Positions 1 through 13,466 of a stretch of 64,000 nucleotides of DNA are shown here, in pieces. The stretch is from Lunularia cruciata (taxonomy: Eukaryota; Streptophyta; Marchantiopsida; Lunulariales; Lunulariaceae), in contig OX419761.1 of the NCBI GenBank assembly GCA_948567375.1, positions 8,160,243-8,224,242 of the forward strand. Direction: 5' to 3'. The translations under genes and the position numbers were made by a program. Within the stretch, counting starts at the first letter, position 1. Every line of letters begins with the position of its first letter. Under the pieces are notes generated by a model. It had not been told where the DNA came from and searched no databases. It saw nothing but the letters and a program-made list of their open reading frames with translations.

Positions 1-62
1 CCTAGGCACATTTCTATTTAGTAGACATATTTCAGCTTTGATCTGAAAACCACCTCACTCAT

Positions 63-3000
63 TGTGAGGTAATCAGGTAAATAAAGTTTTTTCCCGCAGA
101 GATACATGTCAGAATTGGTCAAATACAAAGCAAAGTAACAATTTCAGTTCTTCTTGGTTGCGTCTTTAATCTCTCAGGTCAAAACCACACCCAAAAGAGA
201 GTAACAAGCACTGATTTGCAGTCTTGTCACAAATTAACACTCCATAATCACAACTCCTTCAAATCTTTCCAAACAATCTTGATTGTGATGATTCAAGCTC
301 TCCCAAAAATGGCACTTCACTGCAAAATGACTTTGCCTCAGAATTGTGTTCCCCCCCTCCACTGAAGGCACAACTTCCTCGATCAAAATTGCTTCACATC
401 AACCTCGCACTGCACTCACAAATGCAGAATACTACCAACACTACAATTCCTCTCAAATCTGTCAAGGCATTGCTTCGATTGCACTTCACTCAGGATCAAA
501 CACACAGAATGAAGATCGACGTTGCAGAATCCAACATCCAACAAGCACTCTGACTTGCACTTCAAAATTCTTCACACACTCACAAACACAATCACAAAGT
601 TGATACTTGGAATCAAGCTCAAGCAACGAGCACTGCTTCACAGCACTTTTCTTTATCTATTCTCAGAAATTATGAGCACTAAACAACATTATATTGCAAA
701 TGCCACTCTTAAATAGTGAACAAATCGATAGTTCTAACAATCATACCGTTCTACAACAACTTTTTTTAACCTGCAGATCCAAAATGACAATGCACCTCTT
801 CATATCTGCCTCTTCAAATCTCAAAACTGTTACTAGTCCAATCTGATGTCTACTTTGTCATCGGCTTTCAAACCTGAACCCAAAGTAAATTTACTTCCTA
901 CTACTTTTTCCTCGGGTCTTGTATCTTCTACCTCTTCTACCAATTCTAGCAATCCTCTTTCTTGATCTGAAATTGCACTAGTGGGTAACCCTTCTAAATC
1001 TTCTTCTCTCGACCCACTCTTCTCTAATGTCTCCATCGATAACTCCAAAGACATTTGTACTCCTATGTTATCTACCTTGTGTTTTGCTCTAACATCTTTC
1101 CGAAGCTTTTCTATCTCTATTTTCACTAAGTCTAATCTAATTGAAATGTTATCCTCTACCTCTAAAATCTTTCTGTCTACACAAGTTTTGAGACTAATTA
1201 ACAAGGCATTCATATCTGTATTCTTTGCTTGTCTTTGCCTCGTCTCCTGCACCAACAACTTCAACTCGTGCAGCCTCGTCTCTTCAATCCGAATGATGGC
1301 CTCTATACTTAAAATTGCATTCATTCGGAGGACTATCTCCTTCAATGGCTCCAATCTCATCTTTCTCTCACGTTCTTGATCTGCAAGCCAATCCTCTTGG
1401 TACATCGCCAACTCCGCCTTGAACTCGGCTTTCACCGACTCCTTCTCCTTCTCCTTCTGGACAACTCTCTCCTCCTGATTACGAAGTAATTCTTGTAATC
1501 GGTCTTCTTCTCTATATCGTGCCGCCAACTCTTGTTGCCAAAGTTGCTTCTTCTCCTTGACACTCTCCATCATCCTATCGAGCTCTTGATCCTTTGCGGC
1601 TACTCTTGCCATAGCATGGATTACCTCTACTCTTGAATCAGCAAAGTGTTGCTTCAAGATCTCTTACTCAGCTACTTGTCTCTCCCTTGCTATGTCACTC
1701 TTCTTCACAAGATCCTCTTGATAATTTACTTCTCTCTTTAGGTCATCAATTACCTAACTTCTCACTACTGCCTCCGCTCGCAGTACTTCTCTTTCCTCCT
1801 CACCTTGGGTTAGACTCTTCTTCAACTCCAAGTTTTCTTCTTCTAATCTCAATAATACCTGCAAAACAGTCTTCACTTCCGGACATGTCAACTGCATTTC
1901 CTTCTTCTTGTGCTCCAACTTCACCAACAATGGGCACACAATCTCCCACAGGTACTCCACTCCATCACTAGCAACTACTTCAACCTGCGGAGTGATCTCC
2001 CTTCTTCCTTCTTGTTTGCCTGATACTCGCCTTTGTCTCTATAATCTTTGTATCGGAATCTATGCCTCACTTCCCGAGCTTTCACTCATGTCTTCTTTTG
2101 CTTTACTTGGCCCCACTTCACATGTCGCCTTACGTCTCAAGCAAACTCCTCTCTGTACTGCAATCTTCTTCTCTTCAGGCACAGTTACTTTGTCTTCCAA
2201 CTGTGTGTCGTCCTCGGCTTCAATTGCTGCCTAAACTTCTTCTTCTTCTTCTTCTTTAGCCACTAGCGCCGATGTCATTTCTCCTCCTTTGCTGTCGCTA
2301 CTCGTATCTCCACTCTGCAGCATTAGCTCAGGCTCTTCCTCGTGTTCCGAGTCTTCAGTCTTAAGCTTGGCATCACCTTCCAAGTGTTCATCCTCCGACT
2401 TGATCACCACCATACCTTGCCTCGGGTTGCCTCTCCGTGTCTTCCGAGGTTTCTTTGTGTCTTTGGCTTTGCCCTGCCGACTCCTCTTCTTTGTATTTGG
2501 GGTACTCACTGCAACCTCCATGTTCTTCCCTGTCTTTGTGTAGTAGTCGTCGGTGCTCCTGATTTGCAATATGTATTGTTGCTCCTTGACATTGACCTCC
2601 TTTTGCAAATCAGGATGGAAGTGCGACACCATCTGAATCCGCTCCACCGAGTTCAGCAAATTTAGCCCGAGGTAGAAATGTGCTGCAAATGGCACGATAT
2701 AGTGTGGAGGCAATTTATCCCGCAAATTCCACACCATCTGCCTCGTTCTCCCGTGGAAACACCTCGCCCAATTGATCGGTTCTCTTGCAAATAGCTTGTG
2801 AAAGAACACCGTTTGGTGTTTCATCACATAAGTGGTTCTCTCCGGCTTCAGGATGGCCATCAGTGCACTCACAATTCCTCTCTTCATAGGGTCTTTGTAG
2901 CTCTCAACTTTGTACCCATTCTTTGTCTGCTTTGACGAGAATGCATCTCTCACTTCTTGGGTTTCTTGAGCTATCTCTCCCTTCCCCAAGAACGTGACTC

Positions 3001-3822
3001 CTTGCTCCGAGCCTGCTTCCTTCCCGAGTACAAGTCTCCAATCCGACTTGGTCCAGCGAGCCAGATTTTCTCTCTTCCCTTCTTCCTTGGGTCCATCAAG
3101 ACACTTGCTCTCAAAGATTTTTGTCATGAAACCTAGAAAGCTCACATTCCAATTCCATGCCAAAAAAGTGATCCAAAGTCGGCTCAAGATTTAGATCCTA
3201 GCGATTACATCTAACCTCCGAATCGCATGATTTTTCATTGCAAATTCAAAGTTCTTCTTTCCTCCTCCCATCTCTTCTGCCTTCTCACTATCTCTTGATT
3301 TCACTCTCACAACTTCTCCCTTATGCACCAACACGATTCTAACTCTATTTCCCTTCCCACGATCACCTGCAAGACGACTTCTCAACGACAAAGGAAAATT
3401 ACTCGACATTTTGTCATTGTGAGTTTGATTTTTATGGAGTTGCGCTTCTTTGTCTTTCTTCACTTTGAGTTTCTAACGAGAAATCACACCTCTTCCATGC
3501 ACCTATCACTGTCAATCAACCTTCGCGCGTATGGGCTGCCGGTTTTTGAACGGTCCCTTCTTGAACTTCTTGCCCCGACAAAGGGTTGTTAGACTGTCTT
3601 TGCCTCGAGTTGAGCTCCCCCCGATATGAAGACATTTTACTTTGGGTTGTATGTTGACAGGGCATTTCCGAGTACTTTGCCTTATGACCCGAAGTCACTT
3701 TACTTTGGATTTCATCCCAAAGACTCTCTTTTTTTCCTTCTTCGGCCATACAAGCGCAATCCAACTTCTCTATACACTTCTTCTTCTTTATTTTGAAAAA
3801 AACAAAAAATGTGGGCACCACA
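63..3822 (-). mobile_element. 3.8-kb TGTGG-family element, copy 1 (LTR-like, with internal coding region)
   Basis: This is a 3,760-bp insertion read on the minus strand. It starts TGTGGTGCCCACA (right end) and ends at a TGTGA motif on the plus strand (left end). The flanking 5-bp duplication CTCAT lies at 58-62 and 3,823-3,827. Reading along the minus strand there is a short leader and a coding region in two modules. The first is a globular module (about 2,230-3,460) with a basic/acidic tail. The second is a long charged coiled-coil module (about 830-2,000). A TATA-like box follows, then about 700 bp of non-coding end. The coding region is broken in a few places. No pair of LTRs is seen within it. 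It is inserted in the leader of gypsy A. Confidence 0.75.
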
Positions 3823-4444
3823 CTCATTATAAAAATTCATTTCTTTCTATGTAAGAATGATCTCTCTCTAATTCTTAAGCTTAAAGGTCAAATAATATGC
3901 ACTGAATTGTCTTCAAAAGTTTCAAAATAATCCATTGAAAATTGAAGAGTCTTCAAAAGTTTCAAAATAATCCATTGAAAATTGAAGAAATGACAAACTC
4001 TGTACAAATTTCCAAAGAGCATGCAGTTTTAGGAGCAATTTACCCTATCAAACTTCAAAAATTATAGCTCATTGCATGTACTTGATCTCACAATAATTTC
4101 AAGTGTGATAATTGAAGAATAACCCAAGCTCTAATTTGTAAAAAATTTAAAATCCAGATCTCAAACATGGGATTTTTCCCAAAATCACCGTATCCCTTAA
4201 AATCTGCAATCCACCTCACACAATCTCTCCAAATCCTCTCATGTGTACAAGATGTACAAAATCACCTCAAAGACATCATAATCAACTACAAGGTATACAA
4301 ATGGATCCAAGTTCTCTAACATAAATTTAATCCTCTCCTCCCTTAATGTTCTCTCCAAGTGAACTCTCATAGCTTCCTTCTATCTTATATAAAATTCTAT
4401 GAGGAACATTATCTTGCCTTCTAAAGAGGTCCCAAAACCAAAAT

Positions 4445-5113
4445 TGTGAGCCGGCATGTCTCTCACTCAATATGAACCTCTGATAGCTATTATGGTAGCA
4501 CATCATGGACTAACAAGGCAAGGAACCACAACTCCATCATAATCCTCCAAGGCTAACACTCCAAGACCAAAACCTTTGCTCATTAGAGAACTCAATGAGA
4601 GCGAGATAATTGCAAATGAAAGGGTGATGAGTACCTCCTCACTGCTAGTTTATATAATTGTGAAATAATGACACACCAAAGTTACTAATTACTAAAAGTC
4701 AAATAAAGTCAAAAAGCTAAAGGAATATCCATACTCATGGAAATATTCTCCTAAGCATGTGGTCTTATCTTGACCTAACCACTAAGTCAAGGACTCCTTC
4801 ACATGTGCTATCCTTGGACTATAGAAGAATCCAAAACAAAAGGCCTTGTGGGTCCAAGCGTTCTTAACTCTTTCCTCAAAGCCAAACACCTAGGAATAAT
4901 ACCAAGTCAACACACTAGAATACAAAATAATGATGCTCATCTTTTCCATTTACTTTAAATTAAGGTCTCCTCTATCTTAGCTATAACTAACTTTAGCTAA
5001 TCATGACTAATATAGAACCTTCCTTTATCTTTATATAAATAATATTTCTCAAGTATTTATAATACCAAACTAAATATCACAATAGGCACATACATGCACA
5101 AATGGGTGTTTTA
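4445..5113 (-). repeat. 5' LTR of gypsy element A
   Basis: The LTR is about 669 bp and is homologous along its length to the 692-bp LTRs of element C. It has TGTGAGCCGG at the left edge (3' end on the minus strand) and a GGGTGTT motif at the right edge. It directly abuts the 3' LTR of element B at 5,114 with no spacer. Confidence 0.8.
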
Positions 5114-5666
5114 GGTCTATCTCTCAATCAAGATGAACCTCTGATGTCTATTATGGTAGCACATTAGGGACTAAGAAAGCAAAGAACCCCAACTCCATTC
5201 CTCCAACAATAACACTCCAAGACTCAAACCATTTCTCACTAGAGAACTCAATGAGAGAGATCATTGTAAATGAAAGAACGATGAGTACCTTGTCACCCCT
5301 AGTCCATATACTTGTGAAATAGTTACAGACTAAAGTTACTAATTATTGAAGTATAACTCACGTTACTAGGCTAAAAGTCAAATAAAGTCAAAAGTCTATA
5401 AGAATATCCTAATATCTATACTTTCCTCAAAGTATACATAAGTCACCAATACCAAGTCAATACACTAGAATCCAAAATAGTGGTCCACATTGTTTCCACT
5501 TCCTCTAAAGTAAGGTCCCTTCTATCTTAGCTATGACTAACTTTAGCTAATTATGACTAATGTAGAACCATATTTTATCTTTATATAAATAATATATCTC
5601 AAGTACTTGTAATACCAAACTAAATATCACAATAGCACCTACATGCATGCGCAATTGGGTGTTACA
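5114..5666 (-). repeat. 3' LTR of gypsy element B
   Basis: It is homologous to the LTRs of C and ends GGGTGTTACA at the element-internal side, where a polypurine-like stretch follows. Its outer end stops about 8 bp short of the family end, exactly where the LTR of A begins. This is what an insertion of A into this LTR would leave. Confidence 0.8.
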
Positions 5667-5894
5667 TTTACTATAGACTAAGATGTTCATTTTTTCTTTG
5701 GGTGAAAGGCTCTCTACCTTCTATGATACATCTTCAACTTATCATACTTAATCCTATCAAAGTGTCTTTCTCCTAACTCCTTGAGATCATAGGTGTAATT
5801 TCTCCACATCTTTTACATTATGAAAGGTCAAAAGTACTTAGGCAAAAACTTCTTTTGCACTCTCTTGAATCAAGTGGAATCAAACAACATTACT

Positions 5895-7716
5895 ATGGTA
5901 CACATATTTTTTGTTTTTGGTTTGTTTTGAGAGAACTATATCTTGAAGACAAATTAAAGTAGAGATGGCAATAGAGAAGAATTGTGCATTTTGATCCAAC
6001 CTACCCAAGGAAGTCAACTTTGTGTTAGAGTAAGAAGGACTTGGATTGGATTGGAAGGACTTGACACAAATGAAGGTTACTTTGAATCAAAATGAAGGTT
6101 GGAAGTCAAAATTACTACGGGGTCATATCTCAATGAAAAATGTTCAGATTTTCTATGTTGTATCTTGTTGGAAAAGTCTTCTTTAGGGCTTTCTATTGCC
6201 ACCAAAATCATAAAGTTTAGAGGTTTGTAGTAGAAGTTACAAGCATTTAAAGTTTTTGGAGTAGATGCACTAGAGACTTTGGATATATATGACTTCAGGG
6301 CTAGAGACTTTGCCTCAAGACAAAGATGATCCAACCAAGGTAGTTAGACATCAGATGCAAGTGACTTTGGAGGTCTTGCTAGAGTTATTTGGAGAAGTTA
6401 GAGTAGGGAAAGAAGATAATGTTAGGATACACAAGACTTCAATTTTAGTCATGAATGAAGATATGATAGCATTAGAAGAGAAAATAGCAATATTGAATGA
6501 ACCCAAAGTGCAAGAAAGCTCAAAAGAGGAAAGCAAAGGACATGGATATGAACAATATTTTGATCTTTTTGAGGGATAATTGTAGATAGGAAGATGATAG
6601 AGGTACAAGACAATGCTTGTCTTAGATTAGATTTAGTTAAATTTGTGTTAGAGCAGATTTGGAGTAACATGACGGTAGGAGCCCGAGGTGCAATAAGAGA
6701 GTAGTCATGTAGTTGTCTTTGTAGGAGTTATCTGAGCAATTAAGAGTAATTGGGTTGGAAGATAAGAAGGTAGATAGAATACCTATGAGTTCAATTGCAG
6801 TTGAGACTGAATAGATTATATAAATGGAGGAAGAATTGGTAGTACAATAGAAGTCCAAAGTACAAGAGGCAAAGGAAGTTACATGGGTTTAGAAGAAGAA
6901 GTAAACATCAGATTGGATTCATAATTGATCTGAGATATGAATTGATGAATATGATATTTCATTGTTTATATATGAATCATATGGGTTGCTATTTTAGATC
7001 TGGAGATTGTTAGGAAATGGTATTTTTCTTAGTAATTATTGAAGTGCTCTACCTATTTAAAGGAAGAATTTGTAGTATATTGTTGTTTAGTATTTATATT
7101 TTTGAAGTTGAGTAAAGCAAAGTGCTATAACTCACTACTTGTTGTTTAGCTTAATTCTAAGTATCAATCTTGTGTGTGTGTTTGTGAGTGTTTGGAGAAT
7201 TTTGAAGTGCAAGTTAGTGAGATTGTTGGATCTTAGATTCCATAGTGCTGATTTCATTCTATGTGTTTGATCTTGAGTGGATAGCAATCAAAGCAATGCC
7301 TTGAAAAATTTGAGAGAAATTGTATTATTGGTAGTATTCTACATTGGTGAGCACAATATGGGGTTTGATAAGAAGCAATTTTGATTAAGGAAGTTGTGCC
7401 TTCAATGGAGGGGTGGAACACAATCCTGAGGTGAATTTTTTGTAGTGAAATAGCTTTCTTTGGAAGAATCTGAATCATCACAATCAAGTTTGTTTGGAAA
7501 GAATTGGTGTATTGTGATTATGAGTGTTAATTTTTTATGAGACAACAAATCAATGCTTGTTTCTCTCTTTTGGATGTGGTTTCTACCTGAGAGACAAAAA
7601 GGAAGAACTGAAGTGTTACTATTTACTTTGTATTTGACCATTTCTGACTTGTATCTCTATGGGAACAGACTTTACTTCTTGATTATAGAAAAAGTGATAT
7701 TTGTCTAGTTGTCATA
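5895..7716 (+). mobile_element. Short (1.8 kb) relative of the TGTGG family, copy 5
   Basis: A 1,822-bp insertion flanked by the 5-bp duplication ATTAC (5,890-5,894 and 7,717-7,721), set in the integrase-side end of gypsy B. Its last 700 bp (from the TGTTAGGAAATGG motif near 7,010) match the ends of the 3.8-kb copies, including the TATTTAAA-type box near 7,058. Its start also matches the family (GGTAC near the edge, then a T-rich run). The middle (about 6,080-6,920) is much shorter than in the others and shows only a small charged open stretch near 6,289-6,579 that I could not match to the long coiled coil. It looks like a shorter subfamily or an internally reduced copy. Confidence 0.7.
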
Positions 7717-10700
7717 ATTACCTAATCACCTTCTTTAAAGGGCTCAATCTTCTTCTTGCCTTTCTTCTTGTCATAGCTCTCCTTTTGTTTCCTTTGGGCT
7801 TGCTCCACTCAAATCATAACAACTCAAACCATAGCAATTACTCTTGCTTCCTCCAATTGCATGAGTTTGATCCTTCCTTGACTTCTCTACATCACCTCCT
7901 TGTGCTTTCTTCAATACCTTATAAATACTTTGGAAGGTAAGAAGATCAATGTAAATAGGTTAAGTAGACTCAATACCATACACCAAATGAATTGGAGAAT
8001 ATCTTGTGCAAGTCTTCATGGTTGTTCTATACTTTCACAAAATTGCATGAATCCTCTTATCCCAAAGATGTTTAGCCCCTTTCATTTTTGCAATTTTGGC
8101 AAACATCATGCACAATGTCTGATTGGTTCTCTCTGCCAAGCCATTTGAATTTGGCTTGTGTGATGTAGTTACTCTATGTGTGAGAGAGAAATGTCATGGC
8201 GTGGTTGTAGTGATGCTGCTTGTAAACTCTCTTCCTCTATTAAAAACCAACTTCAAAGGGCACCCAAACTTAGTGATAATGCATTCATGAAGAAATTTAC
8301 CAACTTCATCTTCATTCTTATCCCTCAATGGTCTAGCCTCAATCCACTTGGTAAGATAATCAATAACTACAAAAATGTATTTATTCTTCCTTGGGGTTCT
8401 ATTGAGAGGACCTACAAAGTCAATTCTCCACTTCTCAAAATATCTTGGCAATGGAATTGATCTTAGCAATAGAATTGAGAGGTGGAGTGGAAGTAGATTT
8501 TCTAGCAAAATTTTGAGAAACATGACAAGTTTTGCAATAATCAAGACAATCCTTGAAAATCCTCTCCAATGGTAACCTACATCTAGAATCTTGAAAACAA
8601 TCACCTTTCTTGCAAAGTGCCACTCACACTCTAAACCTGCATGAAACTCCTTTATGAGTAGGATAGACTCATCCTTACCACTACTCTTCAAAGTAGACCA
8701 TTTGTTCCTTGGAGAAAAAAAATTTTCTCCCCCATTATGTAAGGTCTAGGTCTTGTTGCAAGGGCCTTCCTCTCCCTAGCATACATCCCTTTTGGATAGT
8801 TAACTCATGTAACAAAGTCCACAATCTCTTTGTACTCCATGGGAACTCTTAAATGATTGAAATTGTCATGAGCTCCTCATCTGAGAAAAAATCATCCACT
8901 GGTTCAACTCCATCATGATCATAGACCCTAGATAACAAATCAACATTTGCATGTTTCTTCCCTAGCCTATCCTCAATGGTGTCATCATACTCCAACATGA
9001 GTATCACCCACCTTGATAGCCTCCCTTCCATATTAGGCTTGTTGAAGATATACTTCAAAGCCTTATGATTCATGAAAATAGTAGCTTTCCTTCCAATCAA
9101 GTATTGTCTAAATTTCTTGAGACCAAAGATTATTGCCAACCTTTCTCTCTGTGTGACTATTCAGTCACAAAGAGACAATTATTTTTTGTTGAAACCATTT
9201 ATCTACTAGCATAAGCTATTGGATGATCATGCTCATCTTGGTCTAATTGACTAAGAGTGCATCTTATAGCTTCATTGGATGCATCAATGTAGAAGATAAA
9301 AGGCTTACTCCAAGTGAGTTAGCAAGAATTGGAGTCCCAACAAGGGATTGCTTGAGCTCCTTAGAAGATTTAAGCATCTCCTTGTGCTCCAAAATCACCA
9401 TTTATTCTACACCCTTCTTCATGTACATGTTCAATGCATAAGCCCTTTTGTAAAATAAGAAGATGAACCTCCTATAAAACCTAACCATCCCCAAGAATTG
9501 GCATAAATTTATCAAGCTTGAAAGGAATGGAAGGTTTGAGATTTTCCTCACCTTCTTGAGATCAATTGCTATTCCATCCTTGAAGATGATGTGCTCCAAA
9601 AGTAGACCTTCTTCACAACAAAAAATGCACTTCTTTGGGTTGGGTGATGCATTTGCTTCATCCAAGAGTTGCAAGACCTTGATTAGGTGCTCAAAGTGCT
9701 CCTCCTTGCTCCCATAAACACAAAAGCCATCAATGAAGTCTCTCATAAATTTCCCAATAAAAGGTTCAAACACCTTATTCATGAACTATTTGAATGCGGT
9801 TGGAGCATGGCAAAGCCCAAAAGGCATGACCTTGAAAGCATAAGTCACCCAAGATATGATAAACATGGTGAGTTATTGATGCTCTTGTGCAATCTTGATT
9901 TGATTATATCCAATATAACCATCTCAAAAACTATACCTCTCATGACTTACAACCTCCTCCAAGATCTCATCAATGAATGACAAAGGGTAATAGTCCTTCC
10001 TAGTAACAACGTTGAGCTTTTTTTAATCCATACATACCCAAAGCTTGCCATTCTTTTTCTTCATAATTACACTTGGAGACACTCATTCTGAATTCTCCAC
10101 CTCAAAGATAAATCCAACCTCCTTGAGTTTATCAATCTCTTCAATCACAACCAAAGCTATTGGTGTGCTAATGCAATGATGCTTTTGGTGGACTTGTCTT
10201 GGATGGGATTCTATGTCTATCTTGTACTCCTCTAAGGTGATTTCCTTTAGATCCTTGTAACTAAAGCAAACACATGGATGAACTTGTGGAAAATCTCCTC
10301 AAATCTCACATTCTCCTCCTTGGTAATATTTGCACCATACTTGAGGGTAGATAACCTACTCTTTATCTCCTCAAGTGTCAATGGTGATTTATTTGGGTCC
10401 TTCAAAACCTCTACCTTAGATGCAAAATCTATAGCATACAAGGGATATATATACATCTGAATCAAATTCAGATTTATCCTTCTGTGCAGAAGTTTCTCCC
10501 TCTATGCTTGTGTCCACACTTGAAGCTCCTTCTTTTGAATCTTATTCACAATCGTCAGAAGATAATGTATCTAAATATGGAGTGTTGGTGGTGTTAGTCA
10601 TAGGAATTGTGACTCTATAGTTTGATTGCCCAATCCTCAAGTACCATTTGTATCGTTGATCAATTGTGTGTGTTGCTCTCAACCATAACCTCCAAAGAAG

Positions 10701-13466
10701 CAAATCATAGCTTGAATACTTCAAGACTTGGAAAGTCATGAGATTTTGAACTCCCATAACTAAAACTACCATCTTATCAATCACTCCTATTGGTCAAACT
10801 TGTTACTTGTTTGCCATGCTCACCACATATGTTGAAGATCTAGAGGGTATCATACCCAACTTCTTCATCAACCTCTCTGACATGGCATTCACTACAATTC
10901 TTCCATCAACAAGTGCATCCTTGATGTTGGACCCATTCACTCTCAGATCAATCTTGGAGGCATATTCACAAGCCTCCCTTGGCATTGGTTTTGCATCCAC
11001 CACCCCCATTGATACTAGAGCTTTTTCTTTCTTCTTCCTCTTGCTCCTTGCAAAAATCAAACAAACTTTAAGCTCCTTTCTCAAGGTAGGATTCAAAGCA
11101 ATCAGTTGGACCACTATGATATTAGCCTTGTGACTACCAACATCCTCCAACACATTGTTCTATTGTTGCTTTGAGATCAAGAAGTCCATCTACAACTTGT
11201 TTTTTGGAGTCTTTGTTGTTGATGGTGTTGAGTTGCAAGTGCAAGTGCAAGTGCTCCTTGTAGACATAGGAGTATCCTTGGTAGGAGTACATCCTTGAGA
11301 AGAGTCTACATCCTCTATAAAACAAGCTCTCTACTTTTCTTGTGCCAAAAGATCCAAATGAAGACCTTTGGAGTTTGAGCATTTCCCCTTCTCATACTTG
11401 CTCTCAACCACATCTATGGATGTTATTCCCTTACCTTTGTTTGGATTAGAAGCCACTTGGATTTCACTACCTCCCTCTTTCTCTCTATTGGCTCACTCAT
11501 AACCACTTCTTCCATGGTAAGTGGAATTTGGACAATTTCTTTGGATGTGACCTCTTTCTCCACAATTGAAACAATTTCTATCATTGAAATTTTTGGTTGC
11601 TTGGCCTCCTCTATATGGATAGATTCCTTAACTCTTAGGCCCTTTCTCCATGTTTTGATCCATCTCTCTGTTCTCATATAGTTGTTCTACATTGATCTTG
11701 ATATCTACAAGTTGTTCTACAATGGTTTGAAGCAGGTCTTTTGGTAGGGGTGCAAGAACCAAAGCAACTACCACTTAAGGTGCAACCCTTTCCACCAAAG
11801 TATCAAAATTTCCACCACACATATAGCATTGAGGAGGATGCACAACCTCCTCTACCGCCAAATCACTTTCATCTCCTTCCAAACTCTCCTCCATAGAAAC
11901 TGCAATCTTGATGGCTTCAACCTTGGAAGAAGGTTTCTCATATCTCACCATACTTTTAAAATGTGGTCTCAACCCTCCAACAAAATTATTTGTGAGCATG
12001 ACTCTTATGCCAATTATAGTAGTCTCCACATCATCTCCACACTTCCTCAACATTATGCAAAATCTGAGCTAGAACTTCTCCACTATTTCTACATAGACTC
12101 TCACTTTCTCCCCATCTCCTTGTTTGAAGAAAGTAACCTCACTCATCAATCTCTCATAACTCTCAACTAGAAGCAAGTTCTCAATAAGTGCTAAGGTCAA
12201 ACTTCCAAAGTCTCTTCTTGCCCATCTCTCCTCTCTCTCTCTTTTGGTATTCTAACCCATACCATGTAAGGGCTGCATCCTCAAAGAAATTTGATTAATA
12301 TTACCACCCACTCATTCTTCCTCCTCTCATTTTTTCCTATTCAAGATCTCTTGAAGTCTTTCACAAAGGCCTCCTCATCTTCTCTATCTTTGCCAAAGAA
12401 AATTGGAAGTTTCCTTATCTTAGCCCCTCATTATCTTTCTTTTTTCTCTCAAACTTTTTTTGTTATGTTTTGTTTCTCTCACGCTATAACTAATAGAGTA
12501 TGTACATGACTAACACATTTGAGAGTTATCTACTCTAGGGAACACAAAAATTTTAGGTTGTTCCAAGATTCCTATAGCAATATCAAATCTTAGATGCATA
12601 TTAATTGAACCCTCATGGAAAGTTTATCCATAAGTTGAAAGATTATCTCCATCACTAATCTTGAGAACTAATTGATGAAAGTGATAGTTTCTATGTAGCT
12701 ATACTAAGACTCTCTCCAAGATCCTTCACCAAAGTCTCTAGAAGTCTTGTTACTCCACTACACTCATGTCCTTTTGGAAGTCTTCCCATTCCACAAACCT
12801 CACACAACTCCTTGGTCTTAGATCTCCTCCCTCTTGATCTTGGTAAAGAAGGTCAAACATGCAAACTTGAGTCAAGTAAGCCTCTCCTTTCTCTCAATCT
12901 CTTGCTCTCAAAGGTCAATGGATTTGAACTTGCCTTTTGTTCCCTTCTCTCCACATAGAAAGCACTTAGACTCACTCTTTCCTCCAAGTGGTGTATGTTT
13001 TTAGATCCTCTGAACACTCTCTTCAAATTCTATTCTAAACTCTCTTTTTCTTAACTCCAGCCCTATAATCACCTTAGGGAACCTTGCAAAGCCTTAACTT
13101 CCACTCTTGATGACCCTACATGTTTCCAAGATAAGTCTAAACACTCAAACATGCTTTAGTTGCTTTCACACTCCTCATGCATGAGATCTCAACATCTTGA
13201 GAATTCACCTCTCATCACAATGTCTAAAGTCTCTCAACAAGTATATCATAATAATTTGAAATTTTTAACACCTAATTAAGAGCCTAGGTGTTCTTCACTG
13301 CAAAATTTTAGATCTTTTCATTGAACCATTTGGTCTAGGCACCTCTCTATTCAACATATGTATTTCAGATTTGGTCTAAAAACCACCACCCTAACTTTAA
13401 AAACTCATGAATTTGTTTGAAATAATGATATCTCCCTAATTCTTGGGCCAAAAGGTAGAACAATAT

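Larger units (their letters stand above)
1..5113 (-). mobile_element. Ty3/Gypsy element A, 5' end only, runs off the left edge
   Basis: This is the 5' end of a gypsy element on the minus strand. Its parts are a 5' LTR (4,445-5,113) and untranslated leader (1-62 and 3,828-4,444). Both pieces of leader match the leader of the whole element C near 52,720-53,366. The leader is split by an insertion of the 3.8-kb family (63-3,822), flanked by the 5-bp duplication CTCAT. The coding part lies outside the window. It belongs to the same family as B and C, and is visibly diverged from C, so it is an old copy. Confidence 0.8.

Noticed and set aside
833-1657. A coiled-coil frame that could pass for a myosin-, kinesin- or golgin-like host gene
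   Set aside because: The same coiled coil recurs in four copies inside insertions flanked by 5-bp duplications, so it belongs to the 3.8-kb mobile family.
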